Source: Casuarius casuarius (taxonomy: Eukaryota; Chordata; Aves; Casuariiformes; Casuariidae). Taken from it: DNA of 64,000 nt. The notes under the pieces were generated by a model. It was not told the DNA's origin and searched no databases. It worked only from the letters and a program-made list of their open reading frames with translations. Shown piece after piece: positions 63,950 to 64,000 of this stretch; position 1 is the first letter of the stretch, and the number at the start of each line of letters is the position of its first letter. The stretch spans positions 186,812 through 250,811 of the forward strand of contig PTFA01000418.1 in the NCBI GenBank assembly GCA_003342895.1, written 5' to 3'. The position numbers and the translations under genes were made by a program.

Positions 63950-64000
63950 GGAGAATGTCTATTAGAAGATATCAGGTACATGAGATATTTGAGAGAAAGA
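63950..64000 (+). other. Possible exon start running off the right edge (candidate)
   Basis: A strong acceptor (tttcatttctttcttttag, ending 63949) is followed by sequence open to the window edge in two frames. The phase-0 frame reads GECLLEDIRYMRYLRER, which looks like a charged helical protein segment. An internal CAG|gtacat could alternatively end a 26-bp microexon at 63975. Only 51 bp are visible and no family can be named. If real, the window lies within or beside a plus-strand gene. Confidence 0.28.

Noticed and set aside
1..64000. CRISPR arrays, prokaryotic operons, tRNA or rRNA genes, endogenous retrovirus with LTRs
   Set aside because: No regularly spaced direct repeats, no cloverleaf or ribosomal sequence, and no pair of long direct terminal repeats or retroviral landmarks were seen on reading through the window.

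Overview
This 64 kb window looks like intergenic or deep-intronic DNA from the nuclear genome of an amniote, most likely a bird or another sauropsid. It is AT-rich and CpG-poor. It has no operons, ribosome binding sites or densely packed reading frames, and no frame I recognise as a known protein. The best lineage marker is a set of decayed CR1-type LINE copies. Their remnants still follow the expected order of a CR1 ORF2 and 3' end, including 3' ends matching the avian CR1 tail (a 'tggac..agaccagaagacctcc..ccaacct' style end before an 'actatatgactct' tail). I assign these by remembered family pattern, not by a search, so subfamily names are not given.

Layout. 1-10 kb: single-copy-looking sequence with two short splice-bounded exon-like modules (about 0.5 and 5.25 kb) and an (AAATG)n microsatellite at 8.57 kb. 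10.5-11.6 kb: minus-strand CR1 reverse-transcriptase remnant. 13-28 kb: mostly featureless, with SINE-like scraps, simple repeats, one hAT-like transposon end (26.27 kb) and the longest open frame (149 codons, 26.4-26.9 kb, unrecognised). 28.3-29.6 kb: the most gene-like patch, with a frameshifted minus-strand frame carrying an ankyrin-like segment next to a plus-strand open frame that starts at a strong splice acceptor. 30-33 kb: two CR1 pieces and a TG/TA microsatellite. 33-40 kb: simple repeats, a strong G-quadruplex motif (37.2 kb), an AT-rich degenerate array (38.75-38.93 kb) and a plus-strand CR1 3' end (39.6 kb). 41-56 kb: pentanucleotide and AT repeats, an exon-like 84-bp module (43.24 kb), a CR1 3' piece (47.4-48.0 kb) and a possible recursive splice site. 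56.3-57.8 kb: the longest CR1 remnant, from endonuclease end to reverse transcriptase on the minus strand. 58-64 kb: another CR1 3' end, a locally GC-richer patch (61.5-61.9 kb), and an open frame behind a strong splice acceptor that runs off the right edge.

No gene system can be reconstructed. The possible exons lie on both strands and could be chance, so each is reported as a candidate with low confidence. I found no previously undescribed system. The items most worth checking are the ankyrin-like frame near 29 kb, the exon-like frame at the right edge, and a family of short, partly palindromic ancient repeats seen several times.
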